Made by a program: the position numbers and the translations under genes. 5,295 nt of DNA, from assembly GCA_016280695.1 (NCBI GenBank), contig JAEEHG010000021.1:1-5295 (forward strand), in the 5' to 3' direction. This stretch comes from Solobacterium sp. (GTDB lineage Bacteria > Bacillota_I > Bacilli_A > Erysipelotrichales > Erysipelotrichaceae). Shown one piece after another: positions 1 through 5,044 of this stretch; position 1 is the first letter of the stretch, and each line of letters starts with the position of its first letter. Under the pieces are notes generated by a model that saw nothing but the letters and a program-made list of their open reading frames with translations, did no database searches and was not told the origin of the DNA.

Positions 1-1
1 T

Positions 2-955
2 GTGCCGGATTTCATGCGGCCTTACATACAGACTGCGGCCATGCGGCGGCTCAGTGATATTGATATGTACTGCGGGATGATTTACACGAATTTCCCGCTC
101 TACCGTACCGCCGTGCCCTGTTCCCGGCTGCAGCACAGCATCGGCACTGCCCTGATTACCTGGCACTTTACAGCCCGCCGGGAAGCAGCCCTGGCAGCGC
201 TTTTCCATGATATTGCAACGCCGGTATTCTCACATGCTGTGGACTTTGTCCATGAAGATTATTTGCAGCAGGAATATACTGAAAAGGACACGGCTGCCAT
301 TCTGCATCATGACGAGGAAATAGCAGCACTGCTGGCAAGGGACGGCATTGCCGTGGCGCAGGTTGAAGACTACCGGATGTATCCGGTGGCGGATAATCCG
401 TCCCCGCAGCTGGCTGCAGACCGGCTGGAATACACGTTCGGCACAATGCGGTATCTTCTGCACGTCCCGCTTGATAAACTGAAAGATCTGTATGAGGCCC
501 TGCATACCGGCGTCAATGAACAGAATGAACCGGAACTGGTGTTCACCGATGCCGGAAAGGCCCTTGAGTTTGGCCGTTACTCTCTTGTCTGCTCGAAGAT
601 CTATACCAGCGTGGAAGACCGCTATGGCATGGAACGGCTGGCCATCCTGCTGCGGCGGGCCCTGGCTGCCGGCATCCTGACCGAAGCTGATCTGATGCGC
701 CGGGAAGAAGATGTCATCCGCACACTGAAAGCGTCCCCGCTGAATACGGAATGGGCGGCTTTCCGGCATCTTGGCAAGCTGCGCACTGCGGCTGTTCCTG
801 GTGCAGAAGGCGAGTGGCTGCGGATTGACGCAAAAAAACGGTGGATCAACCCGTTATGTCCGGATGCGCGTCTTCTTGACAAATCCCCGGAATACAGACA
901 GGCAGTACAGGAATACCTGAATGAATCATTCAGCGAATATATCAGCACGATCTGA
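2..955 (+). CDS. HD-domain metal-dependent phosphohydrolase (5' end uncertain, possibly partial)
   Basis: The reading frame enters from the left edge. The first possible start is GTG at base 2, with no room to see a ribosome binding site, so the true start may lie upstream; 317 residues are visible. The HD-superfamily metal site is legible: H45 in LQHSIG, the H69-D70 doublet in LFHDIATPVFSH, H78 closing that motif, and D140 in AADRLEY. This order (H...HD...D) is that of dGTPase-like and related phosphohydrolases, which bind divalent metals and hydrolyse phosphate esters, often of nucleotides. H84 and the H102-H103 pair may add ligands. No signal peptide or membrane segment is visible, so it should be cytoplasmic. 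It ends 14 bases before the RdgB gene, which suggests a shared transcript and perhaps a role in nucleotide clean-up, but the substrate cannot be read from the sequence. Fold assignment is strong; function is open. Confidence 0.85.
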   Translation: MPDFMRPYIQTAAMRRLSDIDMYCGMIYTNFPLYRTAVPCSRLQHSIGTALITWHFTARREAALAALFHDIATPVFSHAVDFVHEDYLQQEYTEKDTAAILHHDEEIAALLARDGIAVAQVEDYRMYPVADNPSPQLAADRLEYTFGTMRYLLHVPLDKLKDLYEALHTGVNEQNEPELVFTDAGKALEFGRYSLVCSKIYTSVEDRYGMERLAILLRRALAAGILTEADLMRREEDVIRTLKASPLNTEWAAFRHLGKLRTAAVPGAEGEWLRIDAKKRWINPLCPDARLLDKSPEYRQAVQEYLNESFSEYISTI

Positions 956-969
956 AAGAAGGTAAATAT

Positions 970-1575
970 ATGACACAGGAGAAAGTGGTAGTGGTGGCCA
1001 GCACCAACCAGGGGAAAATCGATGAATTCCGCCAGATGCTGGAACCGGAGGGTTATACGGTAAAGAGCCTGAAAGATCTTCCGCATCCGATCGACATCGA
1101 CGAAACCGGTAAAACATTTGAGGAAAATGCGGTTTTGAAAGCCATGAGCGTAACCAGGGTATTCGGTATTCCGGCCATCGCGGATGATTCGGGACTTGAA
1201 ATTGATGCATTCGGCAAAGCACCGGGGGTTTACAGTGCACGCTATCTCGGCCATGATACGCCGTATGAAACAAAAAACAGGATTATCCTGGAACGCATGC
1301 AGGGAGTTACAAAGAGAACCTGCCGGTATGTATGTGCCATTGCCTGGACCATGCCCGGGGAAGAACCGGCCGTGTTTGCGGATACCGTGGAATGCGTGAT
1401 CGCGCAGGAACCGGCCGGGAAAAATGGCTTTGGCTATGACCCGATCGTTTACTACGAACCGCTGCACAAAACCATGGCAGAACTCCTGCCGGAAGAAAAA
1501 AATGCCATCTCGCACCGAGGCAAGGCATTAAGGAAACTGGAGGCATGGCTGCATGAAACGGGCCGGAATATGTAG
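970..1575 (+). CDS. rdgB: XTP/dITP diphosphatase (RdgB/HAM1 family)
   Basis: This 201-residue protein matches the family's usual length of about 200. Enzymes of this family hydrolyse non-canonical purine nucleotides (ITP, dITP, XTP) to the monophosphate and pyrophosphate in the cytoplasm, keeping deaminated purines out of DNA and RNA. Visible family motifs in order are ASTNQGK (residues 10-16, substrate phosphate loop), FEENA (50-54), ADDSGLEID (71-79, with the catalytic/metal aspartates D72 and D73), PGVYSARY (85-92), GFGYDP (153-158, base recognition) and SHRGKAL (181-187). All key residues are intact. ATG at 970 is chosen because AGAAGG at 957-962 lies six bases upstream and the protein begins just before the first beta strand, as in homologues. 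Its 3' end overlaps the next gene by 23 bases. The identification is secure. Confidence 0.97.
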   Translation: MTQEKVVVVASTNQGKIDEFRQMLEPEGYTVKSLKDLPHPIDIDETGKTFEENAVLKAMSVTRVFGIPAIADDSGLEIDAFGKAPGVYSARYLGHDTPYETKNRIILERMQGVTKRTCRYVCAIAWTMPGEEPAVFADTVECVIAQEPAGKNGFGYDPIVYYEPLHKTMAELLPEEKNAISHRGKALRKLEAWLHETGRNM

Positions 1576-2236
1576 TGCGGCCGGCATGTTCCTGATCAGT
1601 CTCTGCGTACTGCTGTCCATCATTGATTTCTGCAGTTTCGACCGGTCTTTCTATCGGAAGGAATATGCCAAGGACAGCACGGCAGAGCGCATCGGGATGT
1701 CGGAGAACGATCTGTACAACGCAACGGATGTCCTGCTGGATTATCTGCAGCTCGAACGGGATGATATCCGGGTCACGGCCACCGTCAACGGCTATGTCCG
1801 GGAAGTATATGACAAGCGGGAAACCATGCATATGGTTGATGTGCGCAATCTCTATCAGAATGCCCTGAAAGCCCGCAATATTGCCCTGATTTTCGGTACA
1901 GTCCTGCTGGCTGCGGCCTGGCTGATGATCCACAGTGATCACCGCACCATGCTGAAAAAAGGGCTGCGCAACGGTGTTTCGCTGCTGGGTGTGCTGATCC
2001 TGATGATCGTGATATGGTGCCTGGCAGATTTCAACGGGTTCTGGCTGTTTTTCCATGAAATCTTTTTTGATAACGACCTGTACCTGCTGGATCCGAATGT
2101 GTCCATCATGATCAATATGTTCCCGTCGGTGTTCTTCTTTGACCTGGTGCTGCGGATCATTGCGCTGTTCACCGGTTTCCTGGTGCTGCTGACGCTGCTG
2201 ATCTATAAACTGCCGGGCCGGAAACACTATGCTTAA
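1553..2236 (+). CDS. Lit-like integral membrane protein (DUF1461/TIGR01906 family), probable lipoprotein intramolecular transacylase
   Basis: This 227-residue protein has four predicted membrane helices at about 9-25, 109-126, 141-159 and 194-217, with a large extracytoplasmic loop between the first two. It carries the family's marks: ETMHMVDV (90-97, with H93) and FFHEIFFDND (166-175, with H168), followed by LLDP and MFPSVFFFD. Characterised Lit enzymes use two conserved histidines to move an acyl chain from the diacylglyceryl group of a lipoprotein to its N-terminal cysteine, giving the lyso-form and altering Toll-like receptor 2 recognition; H93 and H168 sit in the matching segments. The start is ATG at 1553, with GGAGG at 1539-1543 nine bases upstream, inside the end of rdgB. 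The stop overlaps the next start by 8 bases. Family membership is confident. Lit activity is inferred, because not every DUF1461 protein has been tested. Confidence 0.82.
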   Translation: MKRAGICSAAGMFLISLCVLLSIIDFCSFDRSFYRKEYAKDSTAERIGMSENDLYNATDVLLDYLQLERDDIRVTATVNGYVREVYDKRETMHMVDVRNLYQNALKARNIALIFGTVLLAAAWLMIHSDHRTMLKKGLRNGVSLLGVLILMIVIWCLADFNGFWLFFHEIFFDNDLYLLDPNVSIMINMFPSVFFFDLVLRIIALFTGFLVLLTLLIYKLPGRKHYA

Positions 2237-2747
2237 CGTTGTGCTTTACGAACCGGAAATCCCGCAGAACACCGGCAATATCATGCGGACCTGCATGGCC
2301 ATGAACTGCCGGCTGCATCTGATCGAACCGCTGGGCTTCTACATGGACGAGAAACACCTGCGCCGGGCCGGCATGGATTACCGGGATGAACTGGAATGGC
2401 ATGTCTGGCCCGATTGGGAAACATTCTGCCGTGAGAACCGGGGGACATATTATTATGTTACCCGCTACGGGCATAAGGATCCTTCCGCCTTCGACTATAC
2501 GGAGGCAGAAGGGGATATCTATCTGATCTTCGGACGGGAAAGCACGGGGATTCCCAGGGCCATCCTGCAGGCCCATGAAGCTTATTGCATGCGGATCCCG
2601 ATGGTGCCGCAGGCCCGCAGCCTGAACCTGGCCAACTGTGTGGCGATCTGCGTCTATGTGGTTCAGCAGCAGGCCGGATTCGCCGGCCTTTCCGCCGAAG
2701 AAGTCATCAAGGGGGCAGACTATCTTTCCCGTCATGACGTGACATGA
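2229..2747 (+). CDS. trmL: tRNA (cytidine/uridine-34) 2'-O-methyltransferase, TrmL/YibK-type SPOUT protein
   Basis: This 172-residue protein is slightly longer than E. coli TrmL (about 157). TrmL enzymes use S-adenosylmethionine to methylate the 2'-O of the wobble nucleotide of certain leucine tRNAs. The SPOUT trefoil-knot motifs are clear: the start LNVVLYEPEIPQNTGNIMR, with NTGN at 14-17 and the conserved R20, then LIEPLGF (31-37), IFGRESTGIP (100-109, motif 2) and IPMVPQARSLNLANCV (123-138, motif 3, S131 and N133). There is no extra RNA-binding domain, as expected for this minimal class. The ATG lies inside the last codons of the upstream membrane protein gene (8-base overlap) and lacks a good Shine-Dalgarno, so translation is probably coupled. 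The order and spacing place it in the same operon as rdgB. Family and likely reaction are secure; the exact tRNA substrate is inferred. Confidence 0.93.
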   Translation: MLNVVLYEPEIPQNTGNIMRTCMAMNCRLHLIEPLGFYMDEKHLRRAGMDYRDELEWHVWPDWETFCRENRGTYYYVTRYGHKDPSAFDYTEAEGDIYLIFGRESTGIPRAILQAHEAYCMRIPMVPQARSLNLANCVAICVYVVQQQAGFAGLSAEEVIKGADYLSRHDVT

Positions 2748-2774
2748 TTGCTGTTCAAGATTAAACTGATAAAT

Positions 2775-2781
2775 GAGGAGG
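2775..2781 (+). promoter_or_regulatory. Shine-Dalgarno fixing the start of the small membrane protein
   Basis: GAGGAGG ends six bases before ATG at 2788. It includes the third base of an in-frame upstream ATG at 2773, so that earlier codon is unlikely to be used and the 67-residue form is preferred. The element AGGAGGATTGCCATG is nearly the same as the one in front of mgtE, which has one extra A. Confidence 0.8.
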
Positions 2782-2787
2782 ATTGCC

Positions 2788-2991
2788 ATGCTGGAATCCA
2801 TGAGTGATTATCTCTCCGTCGGGGTTGTTGTATTCTTTGTCCTGGCCGGACTGTATCTGATTTTCCGGATTCATGACAAAAACCATCAGCAGACCATGAA
2901 GAACCTGGAAGAGAGTTATTACCGCTATTACGACAACGTGGATGATGAACCGGATGATGACTCCGGCAGCGCCCTGTATTATGAAGAATGA
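2788..2991 (+). CDS. Small single-pass membrane protein with acidic, tyrosine-rich tail (unknown function)
   Basis: This 67-residue protein is not recognised as a named family. It has a short N terminus, one hydrophobic helix at about residues 9-27 (rich in V, F, L), then a basic stretch (RIHDKNH) that by the positive-inside rule would put the C terminus in the cytoplasm. The tail is predominantly acidic and tyrosine-rich: ESYYRYYDN followed by a run of Asp and Glu and ending ALYYEE. No cysteine or catalytic motif is visible. The start at 2788 follows a strong AGGAGG site. The last 11 bases overlap the start of the ComK-like gene, so the two are probably made together, and a role in tethering or controlling that regulator is a possible but untested idea. 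That it is a real gene is well supported by the ribosome binding site, composition and coupling. Confidence 0.75.
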   Translation: MLESMSDYLSVGVVVFFVLAGLYLIFRIHDKNHQQTMKNLEESYYRYYDNVDDEPDDDSGSALYYEE

Positions 2992-3478
2992 ACCTTTCAG
3001 CCTGCAGGATGTCCTGCTGCTGAAGGAGGAAGACCGGCACACGCGCTGCCTTCTGCGCGGCGGTGAGACAATCATGCTGGCGGGGCGGCCGGAAGCCGTG
3101 CTGAACCGGTTCTGCCTGCGGGCTGGGTCCTCCCTGAGCGGCCGGATTGAATCATTCTGCGAGCTCCTGCATGTCCGGCAGAAAGCCGCGGTGCTGATCA
3201 GTGAGAAGAGCGGCCATATGTATTTCCCGCTGACCGGCATGAAACAGCCCGGCTGCACCTGGGTCAGCCATAACGACCTGTTCCGTTACCGGGCCGTGGG
3301 TCCCGACCGCAGCCTGCTGATCTTCGCCGACGGCACCAGGCAGGAAGTTGACTGCAATATCCGGGTGATCCGCAAGCAGGCCGCCCGCTGCGAAGCATAT
3401 CTTGACCTGCTGCAGGCCGAAGGACTGTATGACGCCGATGCCGGACGCATCATGGAACTGCTGCAGAAAAAACAGTGA
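2981..3478 (+). CDS. ComK-family transcription factor (competence regulator-like)
   Basis: This 165-residue protein resembles Bacillus ComK, the DNA-binding activator of competence genes. Comparing with B. subtilis ComK from memory, RFCLRAGSSLSGR (43-55) parallels RSCRFFGSSYAGR, and MYFPLTGMKQPGCTWVSHND (80-99) parallels the FLFPT...PQCGWISH segment. LLIFADGTRQEVD (112-124) parallels VTFSNGKTMELP, and a closing helix with Q133 and R137 follows. ComK binds paired AT-boxes as a dimer of dimers. The C-terminal extension of B. subtilis ComK, which holds the FMLYPK motif recognised by the MecA adaptor, is absent; the protein ends about 25 residues after the shared core. ATG at 2981 is preferred because the longer forms (2942-2957) add a residue stretch, MMNRMMTPAAPCI, unlike the family. 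No Shine-Dalgarno precedes 2981, which suggests coupling to the overlapping small gene. Family call is fairly sure; a role in competence is inference. Confidence 0.78.
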   Translation: MKNEPFSLQDVLLLKEEDRHTRCLLRGGETIMLAGRPEAVLNRFCLRAGSSLSGRIESFCELLHVRQKAAVLISEKSGHMYFPLTGMKQPGCTWVSHNDLFRYRAVGPDRSLLIFADGTRQEVDCNIRVIRKQAARCEAYLDLLQAEGLYDADAGRIMELLQKKQ

Positions 3479-3495
3479 TCCGCAGGGAAAATGAA

Positions 3496-3525
3496 TTGAC
3501 CTCGCTGCGCGATACTCTTTAAAAT
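3496..3525 (+). promoter_or_regulatory. Sigma-A-type promoter for the mgtE leader and mgtE
   Basis: TTGACC at 3496-3501 matches five of six bases of the -35 consensus. TAAAAT at 3520-3525 matches five of six of the -10 consensus, with an 18-base spacer. Transcription would begin near 3532, leaving a leader of about 100 bases before mgtE. There is no clear rho-independent terminator after the ComK-like gene, so read-through from the upstream operon may add to expression. Confidence 0.65.
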
Positions 3526-3542
3526 GATAAATGGTAATGAAC

Positions 3543-3548
3543 GGAGGT
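3543..3548 (+). promoter_or_regulatory. Shine-Dalgarno of the mgtE leader ORF
   Basis: GGAGGT lies six bases before ATG at 3555. It is as strong as the mgtE site itself and sits just after the predicted transcription start. Without the short ORF that follows there would be no reason for a near-ideal ribosome binding site here. Confidence 0.6.
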
Positions 3549-3554
3549 GGTCGT

Positions 3555-3656
3555 ATGAGTAGTGACGGTGTGAGTTTGTGCTGCATGTTTTTATCGTTGT
3601 CTGATCATATGATCTGCCGAAGGAGGAATTGCCATGAACGAAGAAAAGGATCATAA
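3555..3656 (+). CDS. Putative 33-residue leader peptide overlapping the mgtE start
   Basis: This short ORF begins MSSDGVSLCC, ends CHERRKGS, and stops at TAA 3654-3656. It lies in a different frame from mgtE and overlaps its first 23 bases. Its start has a near-ideal Shine-Dalgarno (GGAGGT, six bases away). Codons 22-24 are CGA AGG AGG, three successive arginine codons that are formed by the mgtE Shine-Dalgarno itself, so a ribosome on this ORF would cover and possibly pause at the mgtE initiation site. The peptide holds four cysteines and many arginines and shows no known domain. It may be a cis-acting regulatory ORF whose translation either couples to or blocks mgtE. It could also be chance; the good ribosome binding site is the main support. 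It is not obviously similar to the enterobacterial MgtL peptide. Confidence 0.45.
   Translation: MSSDGVSLCCMFLSLSDHMICRRRNCHERRKGS
3603..3614. repeat. 12-base perfect palindrome in the mgtE leader
   Basis: GATCATATGATC is its own reverse complement and ends six bases before the mgtE AGGAGG. It could be an operator for a dimeric regulator, but it lies about 70 bases downstream of the predicted transcription start, so it would act as a roadblock or through a small RNA hairpin. It may also be chance. Confidence 0.35.
3621..3626 (+). promoter_or_regulatory. Shine-Dalgarno of mgtE
   Basis: AGGAGG lies seven bases before ATG at 3634 and fixes the mgtE start. The same six bases are codons 23 and 24 of the overlapping leader ORF, so the site is occupied whenever that ORF is being translated. 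Confidence 0.85.
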
Positions 3657-5010
3657 GGATCTTGAAGAATTCCGGGATCTGTTAAGAAACAAACGCTACT
3701 CTGATCTGCGGGAAAAAGCCGCGGAAATGAATGAGCCTGACGTCGCTGCCGTGCTGGAAATGATGGAAGACGAGGATATGCTCAAGATGTTCCGGCTTTT
3801 CCCGAAGGGCCTGGCCGCGGATGTTTTTTCTCTGCTTGAACAGGACAGCCAGCAGTACATTATTACCTCACTGTCCGATAAGGAAGCTGGCAGTATCATC
3901 GATAACCTGTACGCGGATGATGCGGCTGACCTGCTTGAGGAAATGCCGGCCAATGTTGTCAAGAGACTGCTGGCCAATGCCAATCCTGAAACCCGCAAGG
4001 ACATCAATCACCTGCTGCGCTATCCGGAAGAATCAGCCGGTTCGATCATGACGACCGAATTCATGGACCTGAAAGAGGACATGACGGCCGCCCAGGCATT
4101 TGCCAGAATCCGCCAGAAAGGCGTTGATTCAGAGACGGTCAACGTCCTGTATGTTCTCAGCTCCAAGCGGGTGCTGCTTGGTACTGTCGGCCTGCGCCAT
4201 CTGATCATGATGCCGGAAGATGCCCGGGTCGGTGACTTCATGCATGAGGAGGTTGTCTCCTGTACGACCTCGGAAGACCAGGAAACCGTAGCCCAGATCT
4301 TCAAGAAGTACGACTTTACAGCACTGCCCGTCGTTGATAATGAAAACCGCATGGTCGGCATCATCACAGTCGACGATGTCATCGATATCATGGAAGAAGA
4401 GGCAACCGAAGATATTGAAAAGATGGCTGCTATTACGCCGTCTGAGAAGCCGTACCTGAAAACCGGCATCCTTGACACTGTAAAAGCCCGGCTGCCCTGG
4501 CTGCTACTGCTGATGGTTTCCGCCACATTTACCGGCCAGATCATCTCTTCATTTGAAAGCGCCCTGGCGGCGGTTACGATCCTGACCGCATACATACCGA
4601 TGCTGATGGATACCGGCGGCAATGCCGGATCGCAGGCCAGTGTCACGATTATCCGCGGTATTTCGCTGGATGAGATTTCCATTCATAACCTGAAAGCTGT
4701 CATCTGGAAGGAAATGCGGGTGGCTCTGGCCATCGGCGTTACCCTGGCAGCGTGCAACTTTGCCAAACTGATGCTGATAGACAGGGGCCTGTTCCATAAC
4801 CCGATCACGGTTTATGTTGCCCTGGTCATCTGCCTGACCCTGGTAGTGACGGTGTTTGCGGCCAAACTGGTCGGCTGTACGCTGCCGATCATTGCCAAGC
4901 AGCTCGGATTTGACCCGGCTGTCATGGCTTCCCCGTTTATCACGACTATCGTTGACGCAATTTCGCTTCTGATTTATTTCCGGTTTGCAACAATTCTTCT
5001 TGGGTTATAG
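3634..5010 (+). CDS. mgtE: MgtE magnesium transporter/channel
   Basis: This 458-residue protein has the usual length (about 450) and domain order. An N-terminal superhelical domain spans about 10-130 (YADDAADLLEEMP at 93-105). Two CBS domains follow at about 138-195 and 200-257 (TALPVVDNENRMVGIITVDDVIDI at 229-252), then the acidic connecting 'plug' helix (EEEATEDIEKMAAI, 254-267). The C-terminal pore has five membrane helices from about 286 to 457. The pore signature IPMLMDTGGNAGSQASVTIIRG (321-342) is intact. D441 in TTIVDAISLLIYF matches the aspartate that binds magnesium in the pore of Thermus MgtE. The protein acts as a homodimer in the cytoplasmic membrane, admitting Mg2+ down its gradient and closing when cytoplasmic Mg2+ binds the N and CBS domains. 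It probably has its own promoter, with an overlapping leader ORF upstream. No M-box riboswitch was recognised in the roughly 100-base leader. Identification is secure. Confidence 0.97.
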   Translation: MNEEKDHKDLEEFRDLLRNKRYSDLREKAAEMNEPDVAAVLEMMEDEDMLKMFRLFPKGLAADVFSLLEQDSQQYIITSLSDKEAGSIIDNLYADDAADLLEEMPANVVKRLLANANPETRKDINHLLRYPEESAGSIMTTEFMDLKEDMTAAQAFARIRQKGVDSETVNVLYVLSSKRVLLGTVGLRHLIMMPEDARVGDFMHEEVVSCTTSEDQETVAQIFKKYDFTALPVVDNENRMVGIITVDDVIDIMEEEATEDIEKMAAITPSEKPYLKTGILDTVKARLPWLLLLMVSATFTGQIISSFESALAAVTILTAYIPMLMDTGGNAGSQASVTIIRGISLDEISIHNLKAVIWKEMRVALAIGVTLAACNFAKLMLIDRGLFHNPITVYVALVICLTLVVTVFAAKLVGCTLPIIAKQLGFDPAVMASPFITTIVDAISLLIYFRFATILLGL

Positions 5011-5013
5011 AAT
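4985..5013 (+). promoter_or_regulatory. Possible spx promoter overlapping the mgtE stop codon
   Basis: TTGCAA at 4985-4990 (four of six to consensus) and TAGAAT at 5008-5013 (five of six) are separated by 17 bases. The first three bases of the -10 hexamer are the mgtE stop codon TAG. Transcription would start near 5020, about 25 bases before the spx start. No terminator is visible between the two genes, so cotranscription with mgtE is also possible. Confidence 0.45.
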
Positions 5014-5032
5014 ATGTACAAACAGTAAAAAG

Positions 5033-5038
5033 AAGGTG
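5033..5038 (+). promoter_or_regulatory. Shine-Dalgarno supporting the TTG start of spx
   Basis: AAGGTG lies six bases before TTG at 5045. No ATG or GTG occurs in frame nearby. Starting at this TTG gives exactly the N-terminal length of known Spx proteins, so the site decides the start. Confidence 0.75.
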
Positions 5039-5044
5039 ACCGTT

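Noticed and set aside
876..881. Perfect -35 hexamer TTGACA near the end of the HD gene, a possible rdgB promoter
   Set aside because: No acceptable -10 hexamer lies 16-18 bases downstream, and the bases are explained as coding sequence.
622..2227. Long reverse-strand open frames (622-1515 and 1307-2227)
   Set aside because: They lie opposite well-identified rdgB, lit-like and trmL genes, have no Shine-Dalgarno, and their translations match no family. They are shadows of GC-rich coding on the + strand.
2748..2773. Possible promoter before the small membrane protein gene (TTGCTG and GATAAA)
   Set aside because: The spacing is only 14 bases and the -35 match is poor. Cotranscription with trmL is the simpler explanation.
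2942..2980. Longer start for the ComK-like protein
   Set aside because: The extra N-terminal residues (MMNRMMTPAAPCI) look like an out-of-frame reading of the small gene's acidic tail, and no Shine-Dalgarno precedes them.
3479..3495. Rho-independent terminator after the ComK-like gene
   Set aside because: No GC-rich stem followed by a T run is present. The short TCG...CGA stem at 3502-3512 lies in the promoter spacer.
3479..3633. M-box (Mg2+) riboswitch before mgtE
   Set aside because: The leader is only about 100 bases from the predicted transcription start, and none of the conserved M-box blocks or a terminator hairpin could be recognised.
4472..4477. TTGACA inside mgtE
   Set aside because: The DNA 16-18 bases downstream is GC-rich (around CCCTGG) with no -10 resemblance.
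4020..4682. Reverse-strand open frame of 220 residues inside mgtE
   Set aside because: It is serine-rich, low in complexity and antisense to a strongly conserved MgtE; no family resemblance or initiation site.
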